DNA of 64,000 bases from Bagarius yarrelli (GCA_005784505.1 VCAZ01000349.1:62001-126000), one strand, 5' to 3'; shown: positions 1-15,299, counted from the first letter of the stretch. The notes: generated from the sequence alone by a model not told the origin. A program made the numbers and translations.

Positions 1-3000
1 AAACCAATTTTGGTTCAAAAATTCAACCTACGTCTAAACATAGTAAATTGTTAAAATACAGTGACAGAGGCAGGGCAGGTTTGCTAGCATAGGGTGTGTT
101 TACCAAGTTTTAACCCAGACTGCGCTGAAACATAAGCCCTAAGGTGATTTTATCAGATGCAGTAAGCTCAACAAGTCCAGATGTTCTGTTTGTGAATCTT
201 GATAAACGAGGTAATGAAGTGACAGACACAACCCTAGGTGTAATCTCGCATAGTCAGCCTAAAAGTCTATACAAACACACTACACAAAACACAAGACTTC
301 AAGAAAGTCTTAAATAATAAATAAATCTGTACCATAAACTTTACATTATTTGGAAAATGCAGCATTTACCTGCTGTAGAACTCAACCAATCAGATAATGA
401 CTTTTAAAAAATTGTGGCTGACCATTAGGATTGCCAGTTGTTAAAATCACTAAAGTTAGATAGATATAAAACATAGCATGTCATATAACATAACATGACA
501 TAACGTAACTTAACATATATAATATGCGTCTACAAAATGGTACATGTGATAGAACTGGATTGAACTTCTTAGGCTCTGCGCAAAGTTTCTGGGCCTCTCA
601 GGCAGCCCTTAGTGATTGAGCTGGTGTGTGTGCGTCAGGCGAGTGGAATTCACTCTCCTTATCCGAACAGATTTAAAGGCAGCACAAGCCTCCTCCCAAC
701 CAGAGAAGCGCTCATTACAAGCCTTTATTAGATTTGAGAAGAGCTCAGTATGAATTGTAGCACCAGCGCAGATGTCAGTTTAGGTTATGTGCATTTTAAG
801 TCATGTGTTAGTTGCATGTTTCTGGAAAAGTGGCTTAATGGAGCTTTGCGTTGTGTTGTGTTTCTTTTAGAGCTTCCTAATGGAAATCTGAGCTTTATGT
901 CTGAAGCTTGCTGGAGAGGGGGAGTCAGGGTTGAACTGCAGTTCACTTAAACACACAGATTTGCATGCTGCGAGGGGCAGCAAGGGGTATTGCGCGCACA
1001 CACATTGTTTTCAATTCAGGAATATGTTCACACAGATTATTTATAAAATAAGCCACATGTGGAACACAGAGCATATCCAGTATGATAGTTTGCTTTCTTA
1101 CTTGTGTCAAGTTTAATGCTGCCGATTTACGGACTAAACCTTTCATTCGACTCTTTGGGGGTCAGTTTACTTAAACATTCTACAGTGTTATTGAAATATT
1201 AAAAGGCTTTTTTCTAAACCCCTTGTTTCATTAAAAGAGCAACATTTTTATTTGCAGTACTGCAAAGATCATTTTGTTTATATGAAGAACTCGCCAGCTT
1301 CTCCATGGAGCATAATCCAGACTTTTGTGAGCTTTGGAGGTTACGCAATAGATTTTGGAATACTTTTTAAAATAAGGCATAAACTTTCTCAAGAGGAGCA
1401 CAGAACAAGTTTACAGTTATGTGTTTCCTTTATGGTTTGTAGCTTTGCCAGATTTATTATGTTTAAGATGCAGCACTGCGACTGCCTAGCCTTGCTTACT
1501 CTGTGCAATAAATGCGGAATGTAGTTTGGATCTTTTTTGCATCATTCAGACGGGTTATGTATGTAAACATGAATCTAGCTACAAATCAGGGTAAGTAATG
1601 AAACCATGCAATGACTATACTGAGGTTAGTGAGGCTGAGTATGAAATCGCATACTTTCCTACTATATAGTAGGAGACAAACAGTAAATGAGGCAAGCAGT
1701 ATGTCAGAATTCTTGGTATTCAAAACCAGCAGATTTAAAGTTCTGGATTATCTACTGCACATACGATGGACACTTTATTGTCCCATCCCTGTTGAGATTA
1801 AAAAAGCTTTAGGTACTTTAGCAAAAACATCTGTTTTGCACTTCATCATCCAACTTTCCATCTGTTGTGACATGACATTATCAACATGGGGGATATAGTA
1901 CATCCAAATAAAATTTCCCACAATCATAGTATATATAACTAATTCAAATTTACTACCCACTATGGTTTGACAATATATCAAAATGATGAAAATATCGCAA
2001 TGGTGCGCATATCGTAGTATGTATATCGCAATGGTTTGTGATATTGTCTCTGTCTAAGTTTAAGGTGATTGCAGATAGTAAAATATCTGGCATGCGGACA
2101 ATAGTTGGGATATCTGCGCATGCCTTGACGCAATACAATCAAAAAGCCATGAAGATTTTATAGCGAAATAATCCTGATAAGCCAGAGGCAGGCGCAGCTG
2201 CTGTCGAGGATTTAGTGCCAAAATGAAGAAGCACTCCAAACATATGGCAGTGTTTCAGTTTTAAAAGAGATGAGCACATGCATACTGATGTTCTATATGG
2301 AACATGTAAATCTTGAGTGGAAAGGTAAAGGGGAAACACTACAAAACTTTATCTTCAACTCAAAACCAAGCACAATTTGCATCAGCTACACTCGGCAGAA
2401 AAATCTTCAAACACAGGTTAAAGCAAATATTGCATTATTTAGCATGCTATCACAAATCACATTTTTATCTAATCTTGTGCAGCCATAGTTTCCACTAAAG
2501 CAGTGTGCGATATCATATGCAGCAAAAGTATGGTCTAAGACAGACACCACTATCACATTATCATGGTTACGATTCTAAAATTGATTCCCCTCCTTCACTC
2601 TAGATGATCAGTGTACCCAATTAAACCCAAAGTCTGACCTCTGGCATTTACATTATTTTCTCAGCTGTCTTTCTCTATATAAATCTTTTAGCTTCATTTT
2701 TCCTGCATATGGAGAACCTGGCCTAATCTCATACAGACTCTGGGAATGCCGGCTCTACTTCAATATTCCGTGGGTTCTGAAAAGGCCAGACTGGTTTTAT
2801 ATTATCTGGGATCTGGAAAGCCATGTCTGGGCAAATTTACTTTGGCTTCACATGTTCATTTGTTTTGGAAAAGAATCACGGGTAAAGAGGTATGCAACGC
2901 AATTCGATAGGTTCTGTGAGGTTCCACCCAGAATGCTGGCTTAACAACGTGTGCTGAATAGAACTCATCTGTGTCTTGTTTAAAAAACGCTGCATCGTGA

Positions 3001-4384
3001 ATTCATCAGTGAGGTGTTCAGAAGAAGGTCAAAGGCGCATGTCTGAGCTTGGGACCTCGGCTTTTAAAAACAAGTGCAGAGTAAGAAAAAAAAGCTTTAA
3101 ATCAGATTTATGATGGTTAACTCTTCACCAAAAAAACAGTAAGAGTAAGGCTTGTAGGATATATGGTCAGAGTGCACCATCGAAGCCCAGGATTCATGAC
3201 GCAAGTCCATGTAAACCACACTGGATTGACCCAATCAGAATCTGAAACCCCTTAAATGAACAACAAGAATGAAACCTAACTGTTTTTCTGGTGCTTTCTT
3301 TTTCCATTTTTGTATCCTGGGTCTTGTTTTCCAAATGGTTCAGTGTTTTATCATTTACAGTTGTACAGTTTTATTATAGAAATACGGCGGCTATTCCTTA
3401 TATGAAGAGATTTTTTGCACGGCTGTTCAGAGCGTGTTTCATGGGTGTTGAAAGCTGTCCAGCTGCAAGAGGAAACCACTATATTTTTAAAGGGAAGCAT
3501 TCAATGTTCAAGGATTGGTGTTTTAATGACTTTAAGCTCTATTGGGTTGTTTATCCAAACACTCTCTCGTCAGTGGTGTGGTTTCAGGTAAAAGCGTCCT
3601 GTCCCTGCACAACATGAAGAAGTTGATGCTTCCTAAAGGAAACAGGTGGAAGGAAGAGACCAATAAATAGCTACCGCAGGGGTGAGAAGGTCCTGAACAC
3701 CAGCAGAGCAAATCACCTCTTAAAGTTAACATGCTCTATGGTCACAAGATAGCCATTACAAATCCCTTACAAAACAAGGTAGACAGTTGACAGTCATACA
3801 GACATTGTGAAGGCATTGAAACAGAAAGTATCGCAAAAAACCAGATTTAGTCACAAGAAAAAATTAGCTTTTGAAACTTAGAAATTTGGGAGGTATGGTA
3901 CTAAAAGTAAGTTACAAAGTCCATATTGTTCCTGAAACATTTATACACAAGACCCAGTGGACCAGTGGAAACCCAGCGATTTAGGCATGTGCTCTCTTTA
4001 TTGCGCTGTTTAGTGTGGTTAGTCTGGCAGTTTTGTGTTTCTGCAGTAGATTCTGCTTTATTCAAAATCGAGAGCTTTTCCTACTGAGAACGAGAGCTGA
4101 AATTTGTCAGAGTTTAATCTGCTGTGGAAAAGTACGCTTTGGAACGTGCTCATGCATTTTACATAAAATGAACGAGTGTAAGAATCTCCAACCTGAAAAA
4201 TAATGGCAGCTTTTCATTGCAGTGACTCATTTAGTCCTATTGAAGGAATTGGATGAATATTAAAACACTGAATTCTGACCCAGCTAATCGGAAAAGGAGG
4301 TTTGTTTGGTCAAATCAGACTGGGTAAGAAATCTAGTAATGACAGAGAAACTACTTAAAACTTGCACTTTATGTTTGTTCTGTT

Positions 4385-4530
4385 TCAGTAGTTCTTTGTT
4401 GTTGTTGTTTTGTGTAATTCTGTGTTGTGTGTAGCACCATGGGGTCCTCGAGAAACGTTGTTTTATTTCACCGTGTACTGTGTCGGCTTTATATGGTTAA
4501 AATGACAATAAAGCTTCCTAAACTTGGACT
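4385..4530 (+). mobile_element. Retroelement 3' tail remnant
   Basis: The segment reads 'GAGAAACGTTGTTTTATTTC', then a 'TATATGGTTAAAATGACAAT' stretch followed by AAAG. This is the type of 3' end seen in abundant interspersed teleost retroelements that end in a 'TGACAATAAAG' tail. No coding part is attached, so it is a 5'-truncated copy. The assignment rests on remembered repeat character, not on a search. Confidence 0.45.
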
Positions 4531-7500
4531 TATATGGTTATTTGTGTTACATTATAAAAGATGGCTAAAAACTATGCTCAAATTTGCTCAAAAGGGTGTA
4601 TGAAATGTTTCTAGTTGTGATATTTTAAATGCTGTCTGTAACCAAGTTATTGGTCTATTGGTTCTATGGCCATTGGTTATTTCAAAACATTAAAACATTA
4701 TTGCTTTTCGTTGAAACAGCTAAAACACGAGCTTCAGGATGCTATGCTTTCTTTTAATCAAGCAAGAGTTTTAAAACTAGCTAGAGAAAAAGCAGTACAT
4801 TATTCTTTAATGTCTAACAAGATTTAGTGTAGAAATCTAAAACCATAACATTAGGCAAGCAGACGGATAGCAAATAAAAACGCTCACTGCTAACTGATCA
4901 GTGATATGCTAGCTTGCACAACACAAAAATTACTCATCAGCGTTCTATAGTAAAACCTTAAAATCCGACCAAGTTTTTTAAGTGGTTTCTTTTCAAGTTG
5001 GTCACAAGCTTCTGTTTAGTTCAGTCTTCGTCCTGCTGCTGTCATCTTTACTCACCTCATCAATACAGACGAACGCTCCGGTTTCACTGGCAGCGCTACA
5101 TGTCTGTGTTCCACAGATGGAGTGGTTTGCTTTGGATGGTGAGCAGGTCTTTCTTTTCCATCCAGACTTTACTTTTTTCCCATCACTCTTATAGTGGTTC
5201 TGGAGGTTACTTCTTGATATTTTCTGGGTATCGATTAGGTAATGTACTTAAAACAAGTAAAAATACACCTTAAATCAAACTGATTTACCCCAGAGAAGAC
5301 CATAAAGTATATAGAATCAGAAAAAAAACAGTGTAATAGATTTTAACCATATTCTACATTAATGTGTACATTTTTTATAAATACTTCTGCTATTAATCTT
5401 GGGTTTCATTCAAGGATTGCTCTTTGTAATGTATTTCCTGCTCCCTAAAGACATTTTTTGGAAAATAATATAGTTTATAAAAGATACAAATTATTTGACT
5501 TTTCAGAGGAGAATTTTAACCGACTGGGGACTGTCTAGTGCTGGAATTTCTCTACCTCAGACTTATGGAGAACTTGCTTCTGTTTTTTATGCAATCAAGG
5601 CTTCTTAATCAGTAATATCTATTCTAAAATGATTTAACAAATTCTAACATTTTACCTTTAAGCCTACCGTATCCCTCTCCCGGCATGCTCTGTCTTCTGG
5701 ATAATTCCCCAAAATAAATCTTTACATTCTCCATTTTGTTGCCTTGGATTTCCCCAACAGACATAGTAAACAAGGTGCAAGGAGACATTTTTCTCTGATT
5801 AATCGTTTTGTTTTGCTGTTCTTTATGTTTCTTTAAACTGACCAAAATCATTCAAAATAAAATCATGTTTCTTAAGCCATTAAGGGCTTTAACAGTAATT
5901 ATTGTAACTGTCGCAGAGGATTGTTAACGGTTGATCTTTTCACTAAACTGTTTTACAACGCTAGCAAAGCTAAGAAAGCGTTAAGAAATGTTTCACTTCT
6001 TTAATTGGCTTGTTTGTCATTCAATATAATATGTACATATTTATTTTAATAACTTATTGAGACTGACCAAAATGGCTAAAAAAAACCCCACCAGCGGATG
6101 CACCCTGGACAATGTTTTATATTGTGTTTTCTAAGGAAAGGATATGGTTAAACTCAACATCTCAACAGTATGTTTAGTTTCCAAATCCAACAAAATCATT
6201 GGCCTTGAACTTATTAGCTTGTGGTAAACCCTCTTGAGGTTATGCCAGTGTATTTTCTTTTTTGTACATCCACTCCACATCCTGGGGAGTGTTTCAGATT
6301 TGTTTACCAGTTTTACATTTGTTCTGTTAATTAAAATTATTCTTCCGTCATCCGAATACTGTGGTCTTCTGGGTGCCTCTGTGGTCTTTTCCACAATAAA
6401 TGAGCTCACTATTGCATTCCTACATCTTAAGAATGCAAAATTTTGCTGCCATTTACACTTTTTAGGGTCTCTTGTACCAGCGAATGCCACATATGGAATG
6501 GACTGGAGATATTTTACTCACGTTTCTGTGGATGAGTAACGATGCAGGAACTCACAGCTGTCAAAAGAAGAATTGACCGCACAAGTGTCTGCTTACATTA
6601 ACATGATCTCTTAAATATTTTGATGAATTCAGACAGGCAAGGTTGATGTGGCTGGATTTTGTAAGAGGTTATATATGACTGTCATGGGAAGGTATAAGGT
6701 ATAAAGTTTTCACACATCAAATCTGATCCCTGACCATAAAAACAATGAGTAGTCAGGGAAACAACTCAGAGGTTAAATCTCAAGTGTAAATATTAAAAAT
6801 ACTTCTTTAGGATGTTTTCCTGCTTGTTTTATCTTAATCTGGATCCTGTAGTGTGTTTCTAAAAAATATAGAATGTTTTTTCTTTTCTCCTCTTTTCTAA
6901 TTGGAGAAAATGAGCAGATTGAAGTATTTGTAACCTCTATTGAAACAGTATAAAGTTCAAAGCCTACAAGTAACTTCTGAGGGTTGTGTGTAGTTGTAAG
7001 TGTGTATATATCCGGAGCACATCAACAGTCTATCAACATGAGGGTATTTTGTCCTTTGTGTCTGATTTCCTGTACAGTGGACCTGAGAGGAAAGAACAGG
7101 AAGTCAGTGGGCAGCTTGTTCTATTGTGGTCTTTTTCCTCATGACGGCTACCGCTCCCTGTGCTGCACAACAAGCAGTATCTTTAATGCCACATTGCTTG
7201 GAAAAAACAAACAGTCCTTCGACTATCAAAGTCAAGAAATCAGTGAAGTGACAGCTAAAGAAGGGCCACCAAGGAAGGGATAGCTAGCTGTAGAGATTTA
7301 TGTGGAATTCTATGAAACTAGAGAAGTAAGTTCTATGGAAGTTCAAGGGTGCCTGCGTGATCCATTTGAGGCGAAGGGGGAAGGTTGGCGTGTAACTTTG
7401 AGCTTTTAAGTGTGTTGATTCGAGATCACAGGAACCTTGAGAGCTCTCAATCTGTGGTTTAAAACTTGGTCTAGGTTGTAAATGGTTGTTCTGATGTGGC

Positions 7501-10290
7501 ATGAAGACACAGAAAAAGTGGTTAAATCACCAATCAGAACAAGAGAACATTAATTAAACTGATTTAAAAATTCTCATGCACAAGTTAGTTTAAAACAATG
7601 ATGCACCTTGGGAAAAATAGCAGAGGCGGAGGAAGTGCTAACCCAGAACAAGGGCCACACCAACAATATTGCATAGTTAAAGAATTATGCAGTATAGCTA
7701 TGCTCCAGTAATCACCTGTATGTTCTAATCATAGCCTGAACTTCCTGAAAGTTTTACTTATTAGACACTTGTCAAAAGAATTTATGACAGCCATTACAAG
7801 AGGTGGAATGAATTTTAAAACCACACAAGCTCCACCTTTTTGTCTGTGTCCTTTCCATTTTATTTGTGTTTTAGTTAAATGGACTGCACAGACGCTCAGA
7901 TCGGGACTCGCTCAATGATCAGGCTTCAGACTGTTTTTCCAGATCCTTTCTGCTTTATACATCACAGACAAGGCTCCCCTTAATCCACGGAGGAGATGGT
8001 GGGGTGGAAATGGGGTTGAGGGAATACAGAGAGGGCAAAGCAGTCTGGGCAGGGACATTGAAACCCCTTTTTTCGCCTCCATTACTGTGGCAAACCTCAC
8101 TTTATAGACCAGATGTCTGAATATTTCCTTTATGATGTTCTTGATTTAATAAAATGAATCTTGCACTAGAGGGAATGAGTCATTCAAGAATCAGGGGAAC
8201 TTTTGACATTTATAGTGACACCGCTGTTAAATATATTTTTTTTGCTGTAATTAGCTAGAACACACAAACTTCAAGGATTAGGCAGGGGTGGGAATTCTGA
8301 CCTTTGAGTATGCTGTAACGTTTTAAAGCAGATAGTAAAGAAAGCGAACAGACTACCACACTCTGGGCTTCTGACCAATAATACTCTAGCCGAATAGTAT
8401 TTGCAAGCTAAAAGTTAGCTGGATGTTTTCCATAACATCAGCAGGTCAAATTACTGGTAATTAAAGTAGGAAAAAAAAAATACAATGTTTATAAAGTCCA
8501 TGGTGCCATTCATAGTGTTTGTCAGATGTTAGAAATAATAAATGCTAATTAAAATTGTATTAGCTAATGGACTAGTTAATAATTAGTCAGCTATCACAGC
8601 CTGTTAAAAAAATTACACAATTTAAAGACAACCTTAACATAGAACTGTGTATCTTTTGTCCCTGATGAAACTAATACAGAAATTAATAAAAGTCATAGGC
8701 TATAGGTTAGCATATTTTGTTTTATTCATAACATCAGCTAGTTGGTTAGCTTTATAGTCATTGAGTCCCCCTCAATTTGTCACTTGCCAGAAACCGATAA
8801 TTAGTAAATTACATTAAAAGAGCTCTTGAAAAAACAGTTCGATTAAAATCTGTTGGCTTATGTTTATGATTAAACTGATTCTGTTTAACAGTAAATATGA
8901 CTGATGCTGTTTAGCACTGTAGCTCATGAAAATCACAAGTTATATGTACTATCCATGCTATATTAAACTTAAAACATTGGTCTTTGCTATAAATTTTTGT
9001 CAGAGTGAAGGGAATTGCTTATATTTCTGATTAGATTTCTTCTGCAACATTACTGTAGCTAACGATAAACACGGACTATAAATTAGCATGACTTTTCCTA
9101 CCACATGAAATAGCCATACCAGGGTTAATCTACTTTAGCAGTCACAGCACTAATTTTATAAACTGTTCCTCCTTTTTTCACTTGAAGACCAACAATCTAG
9201 CTACTGCACCCTTAATGATTTACTGCTGTTCTGCCAGAGAATTTAAAATGTTCTTGATTTGTTTTGATTCATTTTCCTATGTTTAATGATTGACTTTTCG
9301 ATTTTCGAGTGCTTAAATCAGGATATCATAAACATATCCAACACCCCAAGTGTATGTACAGTGGGCATTGTCAGAGCGGAGACGTCTGTGAGCGATTTGT
9401 ACGTACTGGCTTGTATGTACGCAGCTGCTCCCAAATGCATTAGCCTGAGCTGCTGCCTAGCTAGAGGACTTTCGCATGAGAAGCGCTGAAGGTATGTTAA
9501 TCAAAGCAAGATGCCCTTGTGAAAACTGAATAGGGCAAAACTAGCATGTGTTTGTGAACCCCAAGTAGGTCTGTCAACAGCTCTAGATTTTTAGACACAA
9601 AACTTTCAATTTGGAGTCACTTAATTTTGGGTCAGTTTTACATTCCCCCAAACAAGAACATCCAGATCCTGTTGAATTTTTCGATTATGTTGTAACAGGA
9701 CTTTGGGTTCGAGTTTGTCAGAATGGGTCTAGTGCTTTTGCCCCTAGAAGTAAAATGTGGCAAGTTCTTTAGGTCTCTGAGGGAGATCAGGTTACTGTCT
9801 GCTGCCAGGGGTCATAGCTGGGGTCAGAACCTTAGAGTATCCTTATGACATCACATTCTGCTTGGATGAGTTTTGAGAATAAATGTTTACCACAGTGTAA
9901 CATAGTTGCTGCTTGCCTTCAGAGTAATGCCACAAAATTAAATAAAAATAAATACAATGTATAATTAGCTTGCTAGGTGCTAATTTGTAACATATATAAT
10001 TTAGCTTGTTAGCAAACTGAAAATAAATTCATTAAGTTAACATTAGGTAACCACTTGCTAGTAAATGTAAGTACTGATGTTAATCACATATATTAATATA
10101 CTGAATTAACATTATTAAATTTGCTTAACACCGGTAGCTGAAACTAGAGTGGTATATTAAAAAATACAGATAAAGAACAGCTAGTGCAGAAAAGTGTCTG
10201 TAAAAACAGTATTTCATTTGCTTAGCTGGATGCCAAGAACTAGAAAATTGTGTTTTTCTGATGTAGCCGAGAAAAAGTAAACATGTGAAA

Positions 10291-10328
<38 letters not shown>

Positions 10329-10338
10329 TGTGTGTGTT
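10291..10338. repeat. (GT)n microsatellite
   Basis: About 23 GT dinucleotides with one interruption (GGTG near the middle). A typical fish dinucleotide microsatellite, likely polymorphic. Confidence 0.95.
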
Positions 10339-11024
10339 TGACCTCTATTTCACCTGCAATCTAAGCATTCAGTAGCCGGCACAAAATACTAACGCGCCAC
10401 TCATCTCATTTGCGGCCTTCAAAAGTGTAATTTTCTGCTTAGATTGCATTCAAGATTTAAGGCCCCGGATAAACTTTTGCTGAGAAAAACTATTTACAAT
10501 GTGCTGTGTGTTTTGCTGTTCCCCCGGTAAACATAATAAATCAATGTCATTAGTAGGAGACAGTTCGGGAGCTAGACCATTTATCAGAATAGCTGCTGGT
10601 ACGTAAACAGCCAAATGGCATTCCATACATTCCCTCCTGACGAGTAAAGAAGTAGTTTTTTTGCTTATCTTAATGACAAAGATGCTGGAAAGGGTGCTAG
10701 GCCTGTATGGATTAGCAGCTGCCCCATATATCAAAATATAGCAGCCGATTATGATATATTGATGATAAACAATTGTTATTATTTAAAACTAAAAAACAGT
10801 ATGTGCATGGTTTACTTTTTATGGGCTTTTATGGAATTATATGTAAATATACTTTTAGATTTTATTTGGATCAATTAAAAAAAACAAATACAAAATAATA
10901 CTAGCTGAGTTAAGGTTTTTTTAGGTTTTTTTTACACCTAAAGGGGACTTTAAATTAGACTTTCATAAACTAAATAGTAGACTAGCATAACATAATTAGT
11001 AGTATTATTAAGTTCAAGTGAAGC

Positions 11025-11080
11025 AGTGGTGGTGCAACTGGTTAGACTGCTAGTTTGTTAATCATCACGTCAAAGGTAAA
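11025..11080 (+). mobile_element. Possible SINE head fragment
   Basis: The text 'AGTGGTGGTGCAACTGGTTA' followed by 'GACTGCTAG' resembles the tRNA-like head of the other SINEs in this window (compare 38,508 and 58,205). The tail is missing. This is a weak call. Confidence 0.3.
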
Positions 11081-12296
11081 TTTCATAATAAAAAGTGTTC
11101 CAAAAGAAAAAAAATAGTGTTCGAATCATTCGAATGAATTAGAATTGAATCATTTTCTTGTTTACTATTATTAACTAATCAATACCTATTATTAACTGAC
11201 CTTAGTATCCTCATTACAGGAAGTCAACCCGGGATTTAGACTTCAGCTGACCTTCAGTTTACATAATAAAATGAACTTTAAGAAGACTTTTTTGTCAAGG
11301 AAAACTTGATTCAGCTGCTAGCGACTGTAGTACGTAATAACAACACTGCATTAGGAACAGCTACATTTTATTTCCCTGCTGCTCTGGTGTTGCGTTGGAA
11401 GCCAGAGAGCGAAGAGGTCAATTCAGCCAGACAAGCCAGAATGACATCACCCAGGATTTGGCATGAGCTATGTAGAGCTGGGAATGTGAAACTTCATTTT
11501 GCATGACAGATTAAGTGTGCTGTTACAAAAACGCACGTTATCCCAGGTTTACGTCTGTGAAAGGATGGAGCGATGAAAAACTGTTAAAAAAAAACCATTT
11601 CCTTTCTCCACACTGCAATCAGCTAAAGATTACATGACAGGGATAACGTCCAGGCGGAACAGGATCCAACACGGGTGGCATGTCTGAATTCTTCATCATA
11701 CCTGCCTGGAATACTAACAATGCACGACAGACAGGCTTAAAAGAGGACAATAAAAGCAGAGGCCTAATGAGACTGGGGTGCTTTTGTCAGATTAGAATCA
11801 TAAGCAGTTAATACGAAGAGTTTAGTGTTAACTAGAGTCAAAAAACACAATGTGGCTTGAAATCAAACATTTGTAGGTGTTAATAAACGAAGCCAAATGA
11901 CAAAACCCTCTATTACGCAGACAAAATTTTTCAAACAAGCTATTTTTACTTTATTGAGCACCAACATGTGTTATTTGAATGATTTTTGTGATTTCCATTG
12001 CAAAAGTTTTAGCGAAGTTTATGATATGATGTTATTTTCATCCATACACACTAAAACTCTTACTTCTGTTTTCAGTTCAGTTGTATGACAAATGACCCTT
12101 ATCTTTTTAGTTCCTAGGGTTGTTCTTTAATTATTCTTTTAAACCAAATATTAAAAATTTTCTGCCATTTAGCCTACACTTAATTACTTTTTATTTCATT
12201 TATTTAACTATTAGTCTATTTAGCAGACTAATAAGGTGGGATGGTCGTCTGTTAAATTCGATTGTCTGTTAATTTGAATCATTGTTTTTTCAATAA

Positions 12297-12331
12297 GAGA
12301 GCCTTGTCTAACAAAATTAGACAAGGCTCTC
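12297..12331. repeat. Perfect 15-bp hairpin
   Basis: The arms GAGAGCCTTGTCTAA and TTAGACAAGGCTCTC are perfectly complementary and separated by the loop CAAAA. The right arm is also the start of a 41-bp direct repeat copied at 12,788-12,828. The function is unknown. Confidence 0.9.
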
Positions 12332-12828
12332 GTATGAAAAATCTGCTCATATACATCGTCTGCTACACGCATGAGTAAACAACACCGGTACAAAAATCGG
12401 TCCATTCTGTAACAAACAGACTTTGTTCGCTATGTGCGGACGTATTGGTATTCCATTTGGACACTTCCCCTCTGCGGATTTTGTCCTTTAAATCTAATGT
12501 CCATTGGTTCCGGGATCGTTAAATCGAAGTTATTCTGTACTCTGATCTGAGTGATTCTGACCACAGATACACTATCAGAAAGCCCCTTAGATAACGTTAA
12601 ATGCACTGGAGTTACATGACCTGAATTTGGGGTATGTGTAAGATGATAGGCTGTTTGATTTTATGAGACAATAACATCTACCTGTCACAAATTCAACACA
12701 AACTCAAATTTTCCACTAAGACTTTTAGCTTCTTCTAATAAAAAACACAAGTTTAATGTCGGTCTCTGAGTACTTTCCAGATGCTCAAACAAAATTAGAC
12801 AAGGCTCTCGTATGAAAAATCTGCTCAT
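12310..12828. repeat. 41-bp direct repeat pair
   Basis: An identical 41-bp stretch, beginning AACAAAATTAGACAAGGC and ending AAAATCTGCTCAT, occurs at 12,310-12,350 and 12,788-12,828, 478 bp apart. The first copy forms one arm of the hairpin at 12,297-12,331; the second lacks the partner arm. It could be a segmental duplication made by template switching, or the ends of an unrecognised element. No open frame lies between the copies. Confidence 0.85.
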
Positions 12829-15299
12829 TTCCTGTAAATCATGGCTCTCTGTAGGAAACCTGAGTTAACAGATCAGAGCTTAGTGTGTTGAAGGGCATTA
12901 CAGACTTTTCAGTAGCCCTGAGGATTTTTGAGCTGCTAACAGGGGTTTAATTAACAGTCCTTTTCTATTCTTGTCAAAAATTCTTCAAGGTAAATTAAGG
13001 TCATTTCCTAGTGGGAACCCAACATGGTGCTTTTTTGCACTGAAATTGTCTCCAGGCAACAATTTTTTAACAGCATGCTTCAAAAAATAGTTATTTCCCC
13101 CCACAATGCTATGCTTTGATGCTCCAGCCTTGTGTTGTTTTTAACTTGTTATTGTTTCCAAGATGCCAGGGTATAGGCATGCTGAAAATAAAGGCGACTG
13201 CACGCTCCCTTGGGGTAAAAAAAAAAAACAACAACTTTGCAGTAATTGCATTTTAGGAATTGTTTAAGAAACCGTGGCCTGGTCATGCCTACAGAAGGAG
13301 CGTGGCTGTAGCATGTGAGGCTAAAGGCCATGACATCCAATCTCCTGGATGGTGGTGGCAGTGGGAGTAATACTTCGTCTACCAGCTGCAGTCAGTATTC
13401 ACAGCATGTCGTCTCACAATACACAAGACGCACCTTGTAGAATTGCAGCGTTGTGCCTTTCACGTTCGTAAAGCTGTGTGGTTTTGATTGAACTCTTTGA
13501 CAGGCACTTTAATGCTCTGTATGCTTGTATATGTGTATTTAACAGTTCTCATCATGTTCTGGCTTTTACATTTCGACTTCACGGCCTTGTTTCTTATCTC
13601 TGATCCCCTTTAAAATGTATTAAACAGTCTGTCGGAGTGGGCTTTCCTAGCATGACTGCTGTGTTTATAGCGATGTGGTTTCTATATGAGGACATTCTGT
13701 GCCACTGAACTGGAAACCCAGCCACCAACATGCCAGAGTACCACATGATGAGAAACACTACTGACTGAAACAAAACAAGCTTTCTCTGTAAATGCGAATG
13801 CTTCAAGCTTTTGTGTACAAAAAAAATGCTGCTGCAGAGAACAATATTGTGGCTGTGTAAATGGAAATAACAGTTTACCTTCTTGAGATCCAGCTACAAG
13901 TAAAGGATAAGCCAACTGTCTAAGTCTTGGTGTATTAAATAAGATTTACGGTTATTGTTGCTACACTGTTTTTCTTTCAGTAAAGTAGAACATTATGGCG
14001 TGACAGCAGCTATAACACTTATCAGACTCTTTTTTGTTTCTTCTTTGTATTATAATTAATAGAGGATGTTGCCAAGAAACCATAAAGTCCATAATCTTGA
14101 AGAAGTTTTTGTATCTGAAACGTACTGCCCCTGAAATCTGTATCTGAAATGTATATATGTCGCAGTATAGAAAGATTACATAGCAAAAGAAACTTAAAGA
14201 AAGTTTTTCTTTAATAGCAATAAATTGGTATCATACGATCACGACACGTCCTCGAAAATGAGCGTACATACAATATATGTTACCAAAACATATTAAAACA
14301 AGCGCATTATTATAAACCTGTGACAAAGCTGCTGTCATGGTAAGTAAATGAACAGCTTCTGACAAATATGATGTTAGAATTCAACAGTACGGTGGTAAAA
14401 TAATTTAAAAACTTTGTGTTACCAGCTTTTAATAGAAAAAAATTGGTTTCTTTTTTGACCTAAGATTAGACTGTTTTAAGAGTTTTATTAAATTGATTAA
14501 GTCGTAATTTCCACCCCAAACACTGGAAAGCACTGTGCATTGTTGGGTTTTAAAACTAAGCCTGGGTCAGTCTGTCCAGCTGAGGAGACATGAATAGAGT
14601 GGAGACGGCAGGCAGGCTTCGGAAACGCAGCACCAGTCTTTGGAGATTAATGTCGGTGTGTATGGCTTCCGTACCGCCCAAAATGAACTGATGGCATTTC
14701 CTGAAACCATTAGTACATGACAAAGACCAAGCAAGAAGGTGGCGAGGACAGCTAAAAGATTTACTGAGGAAATGACTTTAGAAAACAAGAGCCAATATAG
14801 GCTTGTATTATTTCAACAGCTTGTCTATTGTACATATTGAATTTTAAGGGGTTAAATGCACGACCCCAGTCTTTTAAGCCTCTGTATTGGGGAGAAACTA
14901 AGTGCTAAAGATACTGATAGCCTGAAGAAGCACCAGATGCTTTAGTATGTTCTGCCAGATGGCAGAGGAGTAAAATTTCTGTCTAAGGTATGCATGAATG
15001 AAACGAATTTTCATTATTCCTGAAGAAATTGCAGCCTGATCTGTTTTCATGAGTTCCTTAAAATACAAACCACAGAAAACCTTTCAAGGAAATTTATGTA
15101 CCTTTAGGAGAGGTGAGCAATTTGGTGTTTCAGAACATTGCACATAAAGTAAGCTGGTCTTTTCCTGTTTCCTGATTGTTGTTCTTATGTTAAAAACATA
15201 GATAGTTTTTGAATCTGCCGTTCTTCCCTCTAAGCCATGACATTAATAGCCATGTCAGTTGATGGTCAAGATGGTACAGTCTATTGTAGATACAGTCTT

